Positions 1 to 8,778 of a stretch of 64,000 nt of DNA are shown here, in pieces. The notes under the pieces are model-generated. The model saw only the letters and a list, made by a program, of their open reading frames with translations. It made no database searches and was not told the origin of the DNA. Origin of the DNA: Rhodopirellula bahusiensis. Its GTDB lineage: Bacteria > Planctomycetota > Planctomycetia > Pirellulales > Pirellulaceae. The number at the start of each line of letters is the position of its first letter. Position 1 is the first letter of the stretch. A program made the position numbers and the translations under genes. The DNA lies in NCBI RefSeq assembly GCF_002727185.1, contig NZ_NIZW01000025.1, forward strand, positions 37,675 through 101,674. The letters run 5' to 3'.

Positions 1-654
1 CAGCGGTCGGGATTTGCCCGAAGCATCCACGCGATTCCAATCAAACAACCGAAACGTCGTGTTACTGGATTGTTGAATCTCCGCGACGACCAACCCACCG
101 CCCAATGCGTGCACGGTTCCCGCGGGAATGAAGACGCAATCTCCCACTTCGGGATGATAGGAGTGCAGCGCACGATCGGTTTCACCGGCCAACATCATCT
201 CACGCAAGGATTCGCGATCGACGCCTTCCTTCAATCCTGAATAGATCACGCTGTCAGGTTCGCTGTGCAGGATCACCCAAGCTTCGGTCTTGCCCAGATC
301 CGGCGGTTGCATCGTCGCACCGTAGGCATCGTCCGGGTGCACCTGCACCGACAACACACGGTTGCAATCCAGAAACTTCAGAAGCAACGGAAAGGTCTTT
401 GCATCTGGGTTTGCTTCCACCCAGTCCTTGCCCATCAACCACTGGCGACGGTTGGTAAATAGTTCGCCCAACGATTGTCCCGCCAGTTCGCCACTGATGA
501 CGACGCTTTGGTCTTCGCCATGATCGACGATCTCCCAGCTCTCGGCGTAGTCGTCCGCGTCACCGATCGGCTTGTGAAGCATTTCGCCCAATCGGCGTCC
601 GCCCCAGATTGTCTGTTTGAGCAGCGGGCGAAAACGCAGTGGTGTCGAAATCAT
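1..654 (-). CDS. manA: Mannose-6-phosphate isomerase, class I (3' part off the window edge)
   Basis: Only the first 218 codons are present; the reading frame stays open to base 1, so the protein is cut by the window edge. Translation from the ATG at 654 starts MISTPLRFRPLLKQTIWGG and keeps the type I phosphomannose isomerase pattern: Q-V-H-P-D-D near residue 105 with the metal-binding Gln and His, G-K-T-E-A-W shortly after, and F-I-P-A-G-T-V-H-A near residue 180 carrying a further metal-binding His. The family is a zinc cupin enzyme of the cytoplasm that interconverts mannose 6-phosphate and fructose 6-phosphate, feeding GDP-sugar synthesis. The gene stands alone as far as can be seen, with about 70 bases to the next gene upstream of it. 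Confidence 0.93.
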   Translation of the reverse strand, partial: MISTPLRFRPLLKQTIWGGRRLGEMLHKPIGDADDYAESWEIVDHGEDQSVVISGELAGQSLGELFTNRRQWLMGKDWVEANPDAKTFPLLLKFLDCNRVLSVQVHPDDAYGATMQPPDLGKTEAWVILHSEPDSVIYSGLKEGVDRESLREMMLAGETDRALHSYHPEVGDCVFIPAGTVHALGGGLVVAEIQQSSNTTFRLFDWNRVDASGKSRPL

Positions 655-724
655 GGAAGTGTCCGGTTGTTTCCAGCAAAGTGTGTCGTAAGCAAGAACC
701 TGATTTTATTTTCAACGCCTTCGT

Positions 725-1279
725 TCATTTCACTGACTCGATCGCCAACGCCCATGCGTTAGCAAACTCTTCGACGAGCCCGAGCTTCTTTGCCCACTCT
801 TGGAGATATCTTTGATCGAGCTCTTGGTAGTTCACCGCGATCACACCCAGCACATCATTCTTGTCTTGGGGGCGAGACCAGATGAGCTTTTGCAGGATGA
901 CGTCTTCTGGTGTCGGAATCCAAACCTCGTCGCCTGCAATGGTGACTTTTTGACGACGCTCAAACCGCACTTGATCAAAAGGTTGGTCGGTCAAACGAAA
1001 CAGCTCGATTCGGAACGGGCTGCCCACGATTTGAATTTCATTCTTGATCGAACCACCAATGGTCTCAAAAGAGAGCTGTGGATCAAACTTGAACTCGCTG
1101 CCAAGCGAGTTTGAAAGTGACTGAATATCGAAATCAGCAGTGCCGATCACAAAGTCGGCATCCGTTGTGGATCGTGGAAATGAATAGTACATGCTGGAGA
1201 ACGATCCGACGAGCATGTAATCCAGTCCAGCCTCATTGAGAGCGGCGATGATTCTCGAAACCGATTGTTGAAGATTCAC
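725..1279 (-). CDS. Nucleotidyltransferase-fold protein (AbiEii/DUF6036-like)
   Basis: 184 residues. A G-S motif at residues 25-26 followed by D-x-D at 40-42 is the signature of minimal nucleotidyltransferases of the Pol-beta superfamily, and the P-T-P-E-D-V-I-L-Q-K-L stretch is typical of AbiEii-like and DUF6036 proteins. Such proteins transfer nucleotides to a protein or RNA partner and are often half of a toxin-antitoxin or defence pair; that role is inference here. The start is GTG at 1279, whose bases overlap the TGA of the upstream small gene (GTGA), so the two are almost certainly translated together. The third catalytic carboxylate is not clear (a Glu lies in R-I-E-L-F near residue 92), so activity is uncertain. 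Confidence 0.8.
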   Translation of the reverse strand: MNLQQSVSRIIAALNEAGLDYMLVGSFSSMYYSFPRSTTDADFVIGTADFDIQSLSNSLGSEFKFDPQLSFETIGGSIKNEIQIVGSPFRIELFRLTDQPFDQVRFERRQKVTIAGDEVWIPTPEDVILQKLIWSRPQDKNDVLGVIAVNYQELDQRYLQEWAKKLGLVEEFANAWALAIESVK

Positions 1280-1512
1280 TGCTCCGACAAGGTCCTATTC
1301 TGCATGCGACGCATCAACTCGATCCGCTCGAACAACAATCGCTTGACCGTCGCTTCATCGGCGTGTGGATCACGCTCGCGAATGCCGTCTTGCACCACGC
1401 GGATCGCCAGTTCCGAATGTTCCAATCCCGCTAGCACGCGTTGCTCTCGCGACGTATTGGCCGCCTGAGCCACGCGGGATCGCAACGGATCGAAAGGTGA
1501 GGAAGAACTCAT
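1276..1512 (-). CDS. Small helical partner protein of the nucleotidyltransferase
   Basis: 78 residues from the ATG at 1512; a longer reading from a TTG at 1575 is possible but adds a low-complexity leader. The protein is charged and predicted helical, with a core around E-L-A-I-R-V-V-Q-D-G-I-R-E-R and a Leu/Arg-rich C-terminus, and no recognised domain. Its stop codon overlaps the GTG start of the nucleotidyltransferase-fold gene. The size, coupling and partner recall two-gene antitoxin/toxin modules, but no family was recognised and the role is inference. Confidence 0.72.
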   Translation of the reverse strand: MSSSSPFDPLRSRVAQAANTSREQRVLAGLEHSELAIRVVQDGIRERDPHADEATVKRLLFERIELMRRMQNRTLSEQ

Positions 1513-1631
1513 ACTCTTCGCTATTGAAAACTCAGTTTGACCAGATGAACTGGTGACCGAAAAACCGTCAATCAATTGTACCCGAATGCTCGCAAAAAAA
1601 GCCGGCCGGTTTCACGAGGTTCTGAACGATG

Positions 1632-2540
1632 TCACCGGAGCGGATCAGGCACTTCTTTGGACCTACTCTTCGGCAAGCGATACCACTCGAGCCCAATGGA
1701 TGTCGAGTGACTGGCAACCAACCATCTTATCAATAGAAAATTGCATGCGATCCAGCCCGCCGTCACCGAGAAAGTGATCCAGAAATCAGGTTCCGTCCAG
1801 TTCCCAATCCAAGCAATCGCGGCCACCACCAACCATGCGAGATAGAACGCCGTCCAGACAACGCGACGGCGTAGATCGCTCCAATGCCGAGCCATCGAAA
1901 TCCAAGTTGGCAATAGAACGACGAACCAACCCATCAAGCCCGCGGTCAAACTGAGTATCAAGACAATGACGAAAACGAAGGATGGTCCCAAGAATTCTTC
2001 ATTCGGTTCGAAGACCCATTTCTGTTGCAGTCGAGCAACCGTGATGTAGACCGCGACTACCGTCGTCAGCAGCATCAGATCGACCAACGAAACCTTCGCA
2101 GGTGTGATTGGGTCGCCGCTCACGCGATCACGCAGGCGAATTCGAAACAGCTTCCATCCGCCCACCCAAAACATGGTGGCCAACAAAGAGATCGTGGTTG
2201 CGAATGAAGTCGCAGATAGCAACGCCAAGTGATCTGGCCAGTCCGCCGCACGTGCCGAGCGACCTTCAACCCACAAACTCAACACATGTGCGGTCGTGAG
2301 CAACAATAGAAACGCGTGTGATACCAGCCACGTTTTCAAAACATCGATCCAGATTCGCCCTGGACACAGAACGCACCGAATCGCTGACCAAGTGATGAAC
2401 CACATGAACCCGGTCATCATGACCAAACTGGACGCCACCTCGGCGGCAGCTCCATTGCCTAGAAATTGAATCACTGCACCGAAGGCAATCAGTCCCAGAG
2501 CAAACCACTGCAGCCGTTCGATTCGTTGTATTGGCGTCAT
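1632..2540 (-). CDS. Multi-spanning membrane protein of unknown function
   Basis: 302 residues from the ATG at 2540, chosen over the start at 2591 because GAGG lies six bases before it. Hydrophobic stretches suggest seven to eight transmembrane helices with short charged loops; the C-terminal 25 residues are polar and basic. No catalytic motif or known family was recognised. It lies downstream of sufD on the same strand but is separated from it by about 200 bases holding a hairpin and a dispersed repeat, so it is probably not part of the suf operon. Confidence 0.75.
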   Translation of the reverse strand: MTPIQRIERLQWFALGLIAFGAVIQFLGNGAAAEVASSLVMMTGFMWFITWSAIRCVLCPGRIWIDVLKTWLVSHAFLLLLTTAHVLSLWVEGRSARAADWPDHLALLSATSFATTISLLATMFWVGGWKLFRIRLRDRVSGDPITPAKVSLVDLMLLTTVVAVYITVARLQQKWVFEPNEEFLGPSFVFVIVLILSLTAGLMGWFVVLLPTWISMARHWSDLRRRVVWTAFYLAWLVVAAIAWIGNWTEPDFWITFSVTAGWIACNFLLIRWLVASHSTSIGLEWYRLPKSRSKEVPDPLR

Positions 2541-2636
2541 TTGGTCCTCAGGGTGAGTGATCCTGACCATTGTAAGCCAGGGTTCATTCACCTGCTGCTT
2601 GACCGTTTCCGCTTCGAATCACGCTCTTGGCGAAGT

Positions 2637-2718
2637 CACGGTGGGGGACCACCGTGCTACAGGAATGCGGCTGAGAGCCCTCTGGATTCTCACCGGGCGG
2701 CTCGCGCCACTCCGGTAA
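2637..2718. repeat. Hairpin plus dispersed palindromic repeat, copy 1
   Basis: CACGGTGG (2637-2644), a GGGA loop and CCACCGTG (2649-2656) form a perfect 8-base stem just after sufD. Next to it, 2691-2718 matches 4195-4221 at most positions (core GGCTCGCGCC), showing a repeat family. The hairpin may end or attenuate the suf transcript; there is no T run, so classic intrinsic termination is doubtful. Confidence 0.65.
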
Positions 2719-2736
2719 GACAAACGGAACTCGAAA

Positions 2737-4047
2737 TCACTCGTATTCGCGGACTTGGCGTGCGATCGCGGCGGCCAGTGCGTCGCGGACGCTTTCGATC
2801 GTGATCCGGTCAAAGATCTGCTGGAAGAATCCACTGACGATCATGCGAGTGGCTTCCTTCTGCGTGAAGCCTCGGCAACGAGCGTAGAAGATTTGCTCTT
2901 CGTCGACCTTGGCCGTCGTGCTGCCGTGGGTGCAACGCACGTCATCCGCTTCGATTTCCAGTCCAGGAATCGAGTCGGCTCGCGAATGGTTGGACAGCAC
3001 CAAGTTGTCGTTGCGTTGGTAACCGTCGGTCTTCTGAGCGACCTTGTCGACCTTGATCATCCCACGCCACACGGTGCGGCTCTTGTCCTGCTGAGCGGAC
3101 TTGTACAAGAAGTCGCTGTGGCAGTTCGGCGCCCGGTGGTACTGCTGGGTGTGATAGGCCAGATGCTGGCGGCCTTCCGTGAACATCACGCCGTTGACTT
3201 GGCAATTGGCACCCTCGCCCACCATATCGACCGATTGGTTGACCTTGGACAATCCGGAACCCATCGCAGCGATGGTCCATTGCAATTGCGAGTCGCGGTC
3301 GATGTTGGCTTGTTGGTGCGCGAAGTGATACGTCTTGTGGCCCCATTCTTGGACGTTGACGTATCGCAGATGCGAACCGGGTTTCTGGATCAGCTCGACC
3401 GCACCCATGTGCAAACCGGCCGCTTCTGGATTGGCACTGTTGCACTCGTGAAGAACGGTCGCTTCGGCGCCGTCTTCCAACACGATCAATGTGTGAGCCG
3501 TGTCGGTTCCGCCGTCGCTCAACGTCGAACCGAGGTAAATCGGTTTTTCGATCACGACGCCACGGGGCACGTACAGGAATTGACCACCGGACCAGAACGC
3601 AGCATGCAGAGCGGCGAACTTGTCGTAGTCAGGATCCACAACGGTGTAAAGGAACGGGCGAACCTTGTCCGGTTGTTCGCGGCACAGACGTTCCAAGCTG
3701 CCGAAGATCACACCTTTGGCGGCGAGTTCTTCGTCGAGCGATTCGGAAATCACTTGGCTGTCGTAGGTTTCCAAAACTCCGCCCGGTTCCACCCCATCGC
3801 GAAGCTGGTGAACAGCGGGGACATCGCCTGCGGTCGCTTCAACGGGCGGAGCGAACTTTTTGATTTGGAAGGTTCGAATGTCCGTGCGAATCCATTCTTC
3901 GCTACGACGAGCGGGCCAATCCATCGCATCGGCATGCGAGAAGGATTCCCGTCGCAGGTCGGTCAACCATTGCGGTTCATCTTTCCGCGATGCGAGAAAG
4001 GCTTCGAAGCCAGCGGCATCGAACGTGAGGGTTGAGGTGGTGGTCAT
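2737..4047 (-). CDS. sufD: Fe-S cluster assembly protein SufD
   Basis: 436 residues from the ATG at 4047 (M-T-T-T-S-T-L-T-F). The frame is open upstream to 4197, but those 50 residues are low-quality and lie over the spacer. The C-terminal half carries the SufB/SufD right-handed beta-helix core, with the family pattern around R-A-D-S-I-P-G-L-E-I and D-D-V-R-C-T-H-G, and A-R-C-R-G at the C-terminal helical part. SufD pairs with SufB on the SufC ATPase dimer to form the SufBC2D scaffold that builds iron-sulfur clusters in the cytoplasm. It is the last suf gene here, 243 bases after sufB, a gap that holds a palindromic repeat. Confidence 0.93.
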   Translation of the reverse strand: MTTTSTLTFDAAGFEAFLASRKDEPQWLTDLRRESFSHADAMDWPARRSEEWIRTDIRTFQIKKFAPPVEATAGDVPAVHQLRDGVEPGGVLETYDSQVISESLDEELAAKGVIFGSLERLCREQPDKVRPFLYTVVDPDYDKFAALHAAFWSGGQFLYVPRGVVIEKPIYLGSTLSDGGTDTAHTLIVLEDGAEATVLHECNSANPEAAGLHMGAVELIQKPGSHLRYVNVQEWGHKTYHFAHQQANIDRDSQLQWTIAAMGSGLSKVNQSVDMVGEGANCQVNGVMFTEGRQHLAYHTQQYHRAPNCHSDFLYKSAQQDKSRTVWRGMIKVDKVAQKTDGYQRNDNLVLSNHSRADSIPGLEIEADDVRCTHGSTTAKVDEEQIFYARCRGFTQKEATRMIVSGFFQQIFDRITIESVRDALAAAIARQVREYE

Positions 4048-4164
4048 GGAGAAAAAATGAAAAGGGTGTTTTGTGGTGGCTGGAAAATGGAAGGTCGCTC
4101 GGTGAAAACGCTCTCGATAGGGAACCGCCGAGCAACAGGTTGTGTGGTGGACAACAAATCGTCT

Positions 4165-4221
4165 TGGCGGAGCGACGCAAGTCGCCCGGTGCGTCACCGG
4201 AGGGCTCGCGCCCTTCCGCTA
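4165..4221. repeat. Imperfect palindromic repeat, copy 2, between sufB and sufD
   Basis: Arms 4165-4191 and 4195-4221 are imperfect reverse complements (about 18 of 27 positions), giving a long GC-rich hairpin. The right arm matches the element at 2691-2718. The rest of the 243-base spacer (4048-4290) shows no gene. A hairpin inside the operon may stabilise or separate the sufB and sufD parts of the message, as REP elements do elsewhere; this is inference. Confidence 0.6.
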
Positions 4222-4290
4222 TCAATGCGCCGTTTTCAAGGGCGACCAAGTAAAGTCGCGAGCGGCGAGTGTTTGCAGGTCGGCGATGAA

Positions 4291-5697
4291 TCAGCCGACG
4301 CTGCCTTCCATTTGCAGTTGGATCAATCGGTTCATCTCGACGGCGTATTCCATCGGCAACTCTTTGACGAGTGGTTCGATGAAACCGTTGACGATCATCG
4401 TGCTGGCTTCTGATTCGGTCAGACCGCGGCTGAGCAGATAGAACATTTGCTCTTCGCCGATTCGCGAAACGCTGGCTTCGTGACCGATCTGAACGTCTTG
4501 TTCAGCGATCTCGATGTACGGGTACGTGTCGCTGCGGCTTTCCGGATCCAAGATCAACGCATCACAAACAACATTGTTCTTGCTGTTGTGAGCCCCCGGT
4601 TCAACGCGAACCAAACCGCGGTAGCTGCTGCGACCGCCGTTCTTGCTGATCGACTTGCTGATGATTTGGCCCGTTGTGTTGGGCGCCGCATGCACAAGTT
4701 TGGCACCCGCATCTTGATGCTGGCCGGCTGACGAGAACGCGATCGAAAGGATCTCGCCACGAGCACCGGGTTCCATCATGTGAACGGCGGGGTACTTCAT
4801 CGTCAGCTTGCTGCCGAGGTTGCCGTCGACCCACTCCATCGTCGCGTCCTGATAGGCGTAGGCACGCTTTGTCACCAGGTTATAGATGTTGTTGGCCCAG
4901 TTTTGGATCGTCGTGTAACGACAACGAGCGTCCTTCTTGACGATCACTTCCACGACCGCACTGTGCAACGATTCGGTTGTGTACATCGGAGCGGTGCAGC
5001 CCTCGACGTAGTGAATGCTGGCACCTTCGTCGACGATGATCAACGTTCGTTCGAACTGGCCCATGCTCTCCGCGTTGATACGGAAGTACGCCTGCAATGG
5101 GAATTCGATCTGCACGCCGGGTGGCACATAGATGAACGAACCGCCGGACCAAACCGCGCTGTTGAGAGCCGCGAATTTGTTGTCAGTCGGCGGGATGACT
5201 TTGCCGAAGTACTCTCGCAGCAATTCAGGATGATCGCGAACCGCTGCGTCCGTGTCAGTGAACAAGACGCCCTGCTTGGCGAGGTCTTCTTGCAACGAAC
5301 CGTAGACAACTTCGCTTTCGAACTGAGCCTTCACACCGGCCAAGAATTTCTTCTCCGCCTCGGGAATGCCCAATTTGTCAAACGTGTCTTTGATTTCTTG
5401 GGGAACATCGTCCCAAGACTTCTCGGACTGGCCGGTTGGTTTGAGGTAGTAGTAGATGTCTTGGAAATCCAAATCCAGCGCACCGCCCCATTTCGGCATG
5501 GGGCGTGATTCGAACTCGGCCAGTGACTTCAAGCGGAATTCCCGCATCCAGTCTGGCTCGTTCTTGATGTCTGAAATTTGATTGACAACATCCGCGTTCA
5601 GGCCTTTTTGGGCCTTGAAGACACCGGTGGTTTCGGTGCGGAAATTGTACTTATTGATTTCGCCGATTTGGTCGTTTTCAGTGACGTCGGTCGCCAT
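4291..5697 (-). CDS. sufB: Fe-S cluster assembly scaffold protein SufB
   Basis: 468 residues, the normal length. Recognisable SufB stretches include [22 protein letters not shown] (the conserved Cys of the family), [13 protein letters not shown] and the C-terminal [17 protein letters not shown] block. SufB is the main scaffold on which the nascent iron-sulfur cluster is assembled, in a complex with SufC and SufD. It follows sufC by 58 bases on the same strand and is surely co-transcribed with it. A weak GAGAT precedes the ATG. Confidence 0.96.
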   Translation of the reverse strand: MATDVTENDQIGEINKYNFRTETTGVFKAQKGLNADVVNQISDIKNEPDWMREFRLKSLAEFESRPMPKWGGALDLDFQDIYYYLKPTGQSEKSWDDVPQEIKDTFDKLGIPEAEKKFLAGVKAQFESEVVYGSLQEDLAKQGVLFTDTDAAVRDHPELLREYFGKVIPPTDNKFAALNSAVWSGGSFIYVPPGVQIEFPLQAYFRINAESMGQFERTLIIVDEGASIHYVEGCTAPMYTTESLHSAVVEVIVKKDARCRYTTIQNWANNIYNLVTKRAYAYQDATMEWVDGNLGSKLTMKYPAVHMMEPGARGEILSIAFSSAGQHQDAGAKLVHAAPNTTGQIISKSISKNGGRSSYRGLVRVEPGAHNSKNNVVCDALILDPESRSDTYPYIEIAEQDVQIGHEASVSRIGEEQMFYLLSRGLTESEASTMIVNGFIEPLVKELPMEYAVEMNRLIQLQMEGSVG

Positions 5698-5755
5698 AGG
5701 TAAATCTCAGTAGGCGTGGTGTGGAGTCTGTTTCGGTAGGAATCGTCGCAGTCGA

Positions 5756-6571
5756 TCAGACAGCGGTTTCTTCAGCCAACATCTCTTGGTTGGCAGCTTC
5801 GGCCTCGGGGTACGACTTGCGAATCCGGTCGTAACCATGCTCGTGCAATTCCACGGCCAATTCTTTGCCGCCGGTTTCAACCAGACGGCCACCAAGCATC
5901 ACGTGTGTGAACTCGGGCGGGTTGTGCACCAACAATTTGTCGTGGTGCGTGATGATCAACAGTCCCATTTTCTCGCGACCGATGTCGGCGATCGATTCGC
6001 TGGCCAAACGCACAGCGTCGGCATCCAACCCAGAGTCGGTCTCATCGAGAACCGCGAATTTAGGTTGCAGCATGGCGAGTTGAAGGATCTCAGCTCGCTT
6101 CATTTCACCGCCGGAGAAACCGTCGTTGACGTAGCGGCGTGCGAACTCAACATCCATACGCAGGTGAGCCATCTTCTCTTTCAGTTCCTTGCGGAATTCC
6201 CGCATCGGAATCAGCTCTTCGCCTTCTTTGCGATCCGGGTTGCGAACGTTGGTCGTTGCGTGACGAAGGAAGTCAGCCATCTTCACGCCTGGAATTGCCA
6301 TGGGACGTTGGAACGCCATGAAGATTCCGGTGCGAGCACGTTCATCGGGTGCCATCGCAAGGACGTCTTCGCCGTCCAACGTGATGCTGCCTTCGGTCAC
6401 GGTGTAACCCGGGTGACCCATGATCGCCAAACCGAGCGTGCTTTTGCCGCTTCCGTTGGGTCCCATCAGGGCGTGTGTTTCGCCGTGTTTGATCGTCAGG
6501 TTGACCCCACGCAGAATCGGTTTGTCGCCGACGGAAACGTGCAGGTTTTCGATTTTCAGGATGTGATTCAT
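5756..6571 (-). CDS. sufC: Fe-S cluster assembly ATPase SufC
   Basis: 271 residues from the ATG at 6571 (M-N-H-I-L-K-I-E-N-L-H); an open extension of six residues upstream is unlikely to be used. The ABC ATPase motifs are complete: Walker A G-P-N-G-S-G-K-S-T at 37-45, signature F-S-G-G-E-M-K-R, and Walker B followed by D-E-T-D-S-G-L-D, which is diagnostic for SufC rather than for a transporter. Its ATP hydrolysis drives shape changes in the SufB-SufD scaffold. It lies 63 bases after sufR and heads the sufCBD part of the operon. Confidence 0.96.
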   Translation of the reverse strand: MNHILKIENLHVSVGDKPILRGVNLTIKHGETHALMGPNGSGKSTLGLAIMGHPGYTVTEGSITLDGEDVLAMAPDERARTGIFMAFQRPMAIPGVKMADFLRHATTNVRNPDRKEGEELIPMREFRKELKEKMAHLRMDVEFARRYVNDGFSGGEMKRAEILQLAMLQPKFAVLDETDSGLDADAVRLASESIADIGREKMGLLIITHHDKLLVHNPPEFTHVMLGGRLVETGGKELAVELHEHGYDRIRKSYPEAEAANQEMLAEETAV

Positions 6572-6634
6572 TGCAAGACAAGCCTTCAAGAGATAACAGT
6601 TGGTCGTATAGCGAAATCGGTGAGTCTGGTTCTC

Positions 6635-7480
6635 TCAGCCCGATTCGGAATTGGAGGGTGAATTGGGTTCGTTGTCGGATTTGGTTGAAAACTGGCAACA
6701 TGAGTCGCCGTCCATCCGGCAGCTGCTCAGATGGACGTCTTCGCCCAAGGCTTCGGACAACATTTGTTCTTCGAGTCGGCACATCGACCGGTCGCCCGCC
6801 GCAGCGGTCAAACTTGGATAGGGACATGCCTCGATGTCCAAAACCGGCAGGACACCGTCTTGTTGAGAAGCCGGCTCGATCAGCGAGGCCGAAATCTCCT
6901 TCGTTTGCAGCATTGCCGTCAATCGCTGCATCCGTTCTTGGAACGAATCCTGGTCCGCGTCAGTTTGCTGGCACGAACACGGCGGCTTCTTTTCGTCGTG
7001 AACCGCGACGCCATCAGCATCGCCTCGCAATGCCGCGGCAAATTGACGCCCCAGTCGAGACGCGATCGCGGTAATCAATTGTTCGCGAACATCACCGTCA
7101 GCCATTGCGACGATCTCCGCCCACATGGCCTCAGCCAATTCGGTCGCGTCCGCACCCGCTCGGCGATAACCCGCGGGCGTCAAAACGTAGTGGTAAGTCG
7201 GCCGACCACGACCAGCGACGACTTTCTCTCGAGCGATCAACCCAACCTCGAGCAACCGTTCGACACGCTGCCGAACCGCCGTCGCGGTCACGCCCAATTG
7301 TTCCGTCAAATCACCAATCGACTTCGGCTTTCCACTGCGAAGACAAAGCAACAACTCGCGATCCACGCTCCGAACCGCTGCTGCATTCACCGCCGGTTGC
7401 GATCGCGAAGGAACCACCGAAATGGGGCCTTCGGTCGACGTGTCGGTGGTCGATTCAGAAGTGGAAGGAGATGTTGCCAT
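6635..7480 (-). CDS. sufR: SufR-like iron-sulfur sensing repressor
   Basis: 281 residues. A winged helix-turn-helix spans about 40-105 (S-I-G-D-L-T-E-Q-L-G-V-T-A-T-A-V-R, then a wing with R-G-R-P-T-Y-H-Y). The C-terminal part holds Cys at 219, 234, 254, 261 and 262 in the spacing pattern of SufR, where they hold an Fe-S cluster; Cys168 and Cys170 lie in a linker. Known SufR proteins repress suf genes and themselves when clusters are abundant. The order sufR-sufC-sufB-sufD and a palindrome directly upstream fit that model. The GGAGG before the ATG is only one base away, too close to act as a ribosome site, so the message may be leaderless. Confidence 0.88.
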   Translation of the reverse strand: MATSPSTSESTTDTSTEGPISVVPSRSQPAVNAAAVRSVDRELLLCLRSGKPKSIGDLTEQLGVTATAVRQRVERLLEVGLIAREKVVAGRGRPTYHYVLTPAGYRRAGADATELAEAMWAEIVAMADGDVREQLITAIASRLGRQFAAALRGDADGVAVHDEKKPPCSCQQTDADQDSFQERMQRLTAMLQTKEISASLIEPASQQDGVLPVLDIEACPYPSLTAAAGDRSMCRLEEQMLSEALGEDVHLSSCRMDGDSCCQFSTKSDNEPNSPSNSESG

Positions 7481-7486
7481 ACCTCC

Positions 7487-7531
7487 AGTATTCCAATCCT
7501 TTGATTTTTGACAACCGTTCTTGTCAAAAAT
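7487..7531 (-). promoter_or_regulatory. suf promoter with probable SufR operator
   Basis: A perfect inverted repeat, ATTTTTGACAA (7504-7514), six bases, then TTGTCAAAAAT (7521-7531), lies 24 bases before sufR. On the minus strand a -35-like TTGTCA (7509-7514) and a -10-like AATACT (7487-7492) are 16 bases apart, putting the transcript start at or next to the sufR ATG. Cyanobacterial SufR binds an inverted repeat of similar form (CAAC-N6-GTTG), so this is a strong candidate for autoregulation. The remaining spacer up to 7674 shows nothing else clear. Confidence 0.75.
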
Positions 7532-7674
7532 ACATAGAGAACCCCCTCACGGGAAATTCGCCGTCTCGCTAGGATCTGGGCGGTTTGTGGGCGATTCTGT
7601 CTTCCGAACCGATTGGCGGGGTCGAAAGCGGCCTCCAATTTTTCTTCGACACCCCCAGATGAGTGGATTTTTTG

Positions 7675-8778
7675 ATGAAAGCCGTCGCGGTCAAGCCGGG
7701 AACTCCCAACAGTGTTCACATGCAAGAGATCGCTCGTCCGTCGGTTGACCAAGTCGCCGACGGCCTGGGTGTGCTGGTCAAAGTCTTGAAGGTTGGCGTC
7801 GACGCGACCGACCGCGAAATCAATGACGCGTTGTATGGCAACGCTCCCGACGGAGACGATTACCTGGTCATCGGCCACGAATGCTTTGGCATCGTCGAAG
7901 CCGTCGGCGAGAACGTCAAACGAGTCAAACCCGGCGACTACGTGACCGCCACCGTCCGCCGTCCTGGTAACTCGATCTATGACTTGATCGGCACCAACGA
8001 CATGACCAGCGAAGAAACCTACTACGAACGCGGCATCAACCTGCGTCATGGTTTCTTGACCGAGTACTTCGTCGACGAAGAAGAATACATCGTTCGCGTG
8101 CCACAAGGTTTGCAACACCTGCACGTGTTGCAAGAACCAATGAGCTGCGCGGCCAAAGCGGTTCACCAAGCCTACGAAGCACAACGCCGGATGAAGGTTT
8201 GGAACCCCAAGGTCGCTTACGTCCTCGGTGCCGGACAAATCGGTTTGTTGACCACGTTGGTGTTGAAGCTTCGCGGACTGGAGGTCTTTACCCTCGCCCG
8301 CGGCGAAGCTCCCAACCTGAAAGCTGAAATCGTCGAGGGAATGGAATCGACCTACGTCAGCACCTCGCAAACTTCGATGACGGAATTGGTCGCCAAGACC
8401 GGTCGCCCTGATTTGATCGTTGACGCAACCGGATTTAGCCCGCTGGCGTTCGAAGCGATGGAACACATCGGTCACAACGGCGTCGTGGTTTGGACCGGCA
8501 TCACCGGTGGCGAACGCAAAACCGAAGTCCCTTCGGACAAGATCAACATCGAATGGGTGCTCGGCAACAAGCTCTTGCTCGGCAGCGTCAACGCCAACCG
8601 CGGCCACTTCGAGATGGGAATCCGCGACCTCGCACTCGGTGACATGATGTTCCCCGGTGTGCTGGAAAAGATCCTGACCAACCCGGTTGATGGCCTCGAC
8701 AACTACAAAGAGATGATGCGTTTGTTGGTCGAAGACAAAGATGCCCTGAAGGTGTTCGTCAATGTCGCAACCGCGTGA
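7675..8778 (+). CDS. Glucose 1-dehydrogenase, medium-chain zinc type
   Basis: 367 residues from the ATG at 7675 (M-K-A-V-A-V-K-P). The G-H-E motif at 67-69 and the Rossmann glycine motif V-L-G-A-G-Q-I-G-L place it in the zinc medium-chain dehydrogenases. The C-terminal part (W-T-G-I-T-G-G, then [12 protein letters not shown]) matches the archaeal-type glucose dehydrogenase C-terminal domain. Such enzymes oxidise glucose to gluconolactone with NAD(P). The usual first zinc ligand Cys is replaced by Asp43 (V-G-V-D-A-T-D), as described for haloarchaeal glucose dehydrogenase. It overlaps the next gene by 17 bases, indicating an operon with a 2-hydroxyacid dehydrogenase. Confidence 0.85.
   Translation: MKAVAVKPGTPNSVHMQEIARPSVDQVADGLGVLVKVLKVGVDATDREINDALYGNAPDGDDYLVIGHECFGIVEAVGENVKRVKPGDYVTATVRRPGNSIYDLIGTNDMTSEETYYERGINLRHGFLTEYFVDEEEYIVRVPQGLQHLHVLQEPMSCAAKAVHQAYEAQRRMKVWNPKVAYVLGAGQIGLLTTLVLKLRGLEVFTLARGEAPNLKAEIVEGMESTYVSTSQTSMTELVAKTGRPDLIVDATGFSPLAFEAMEHIGHNGVVVWTGITGGERKTEVPSDKINIEWVLGNKLLLGSVNANRGHFEMGIRDLALGDMMFPGVLEKILTNPVDGLDNYKEMMRLLVEDKDALKVFVNVATA

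Noticed and set aside
2755..4035. A 426-residue open frame on the plus strand over sufD
   Set aside because: It is the antisense of a clear SufD gene, with no family resemblance; long antisense frames are common at this GC and codon use.
4780..5508. A 242-residue open frame opposite sufB
   Set aside because: Shadow of sufB without recognisable domain or start signal.
7387..8607. A 406-residue open frame on the minus strand over the glucose dehydrogenase
   Set aside because: Antisense shadow of a well-supported gene; it would also cross the sufR start and its palindrome.
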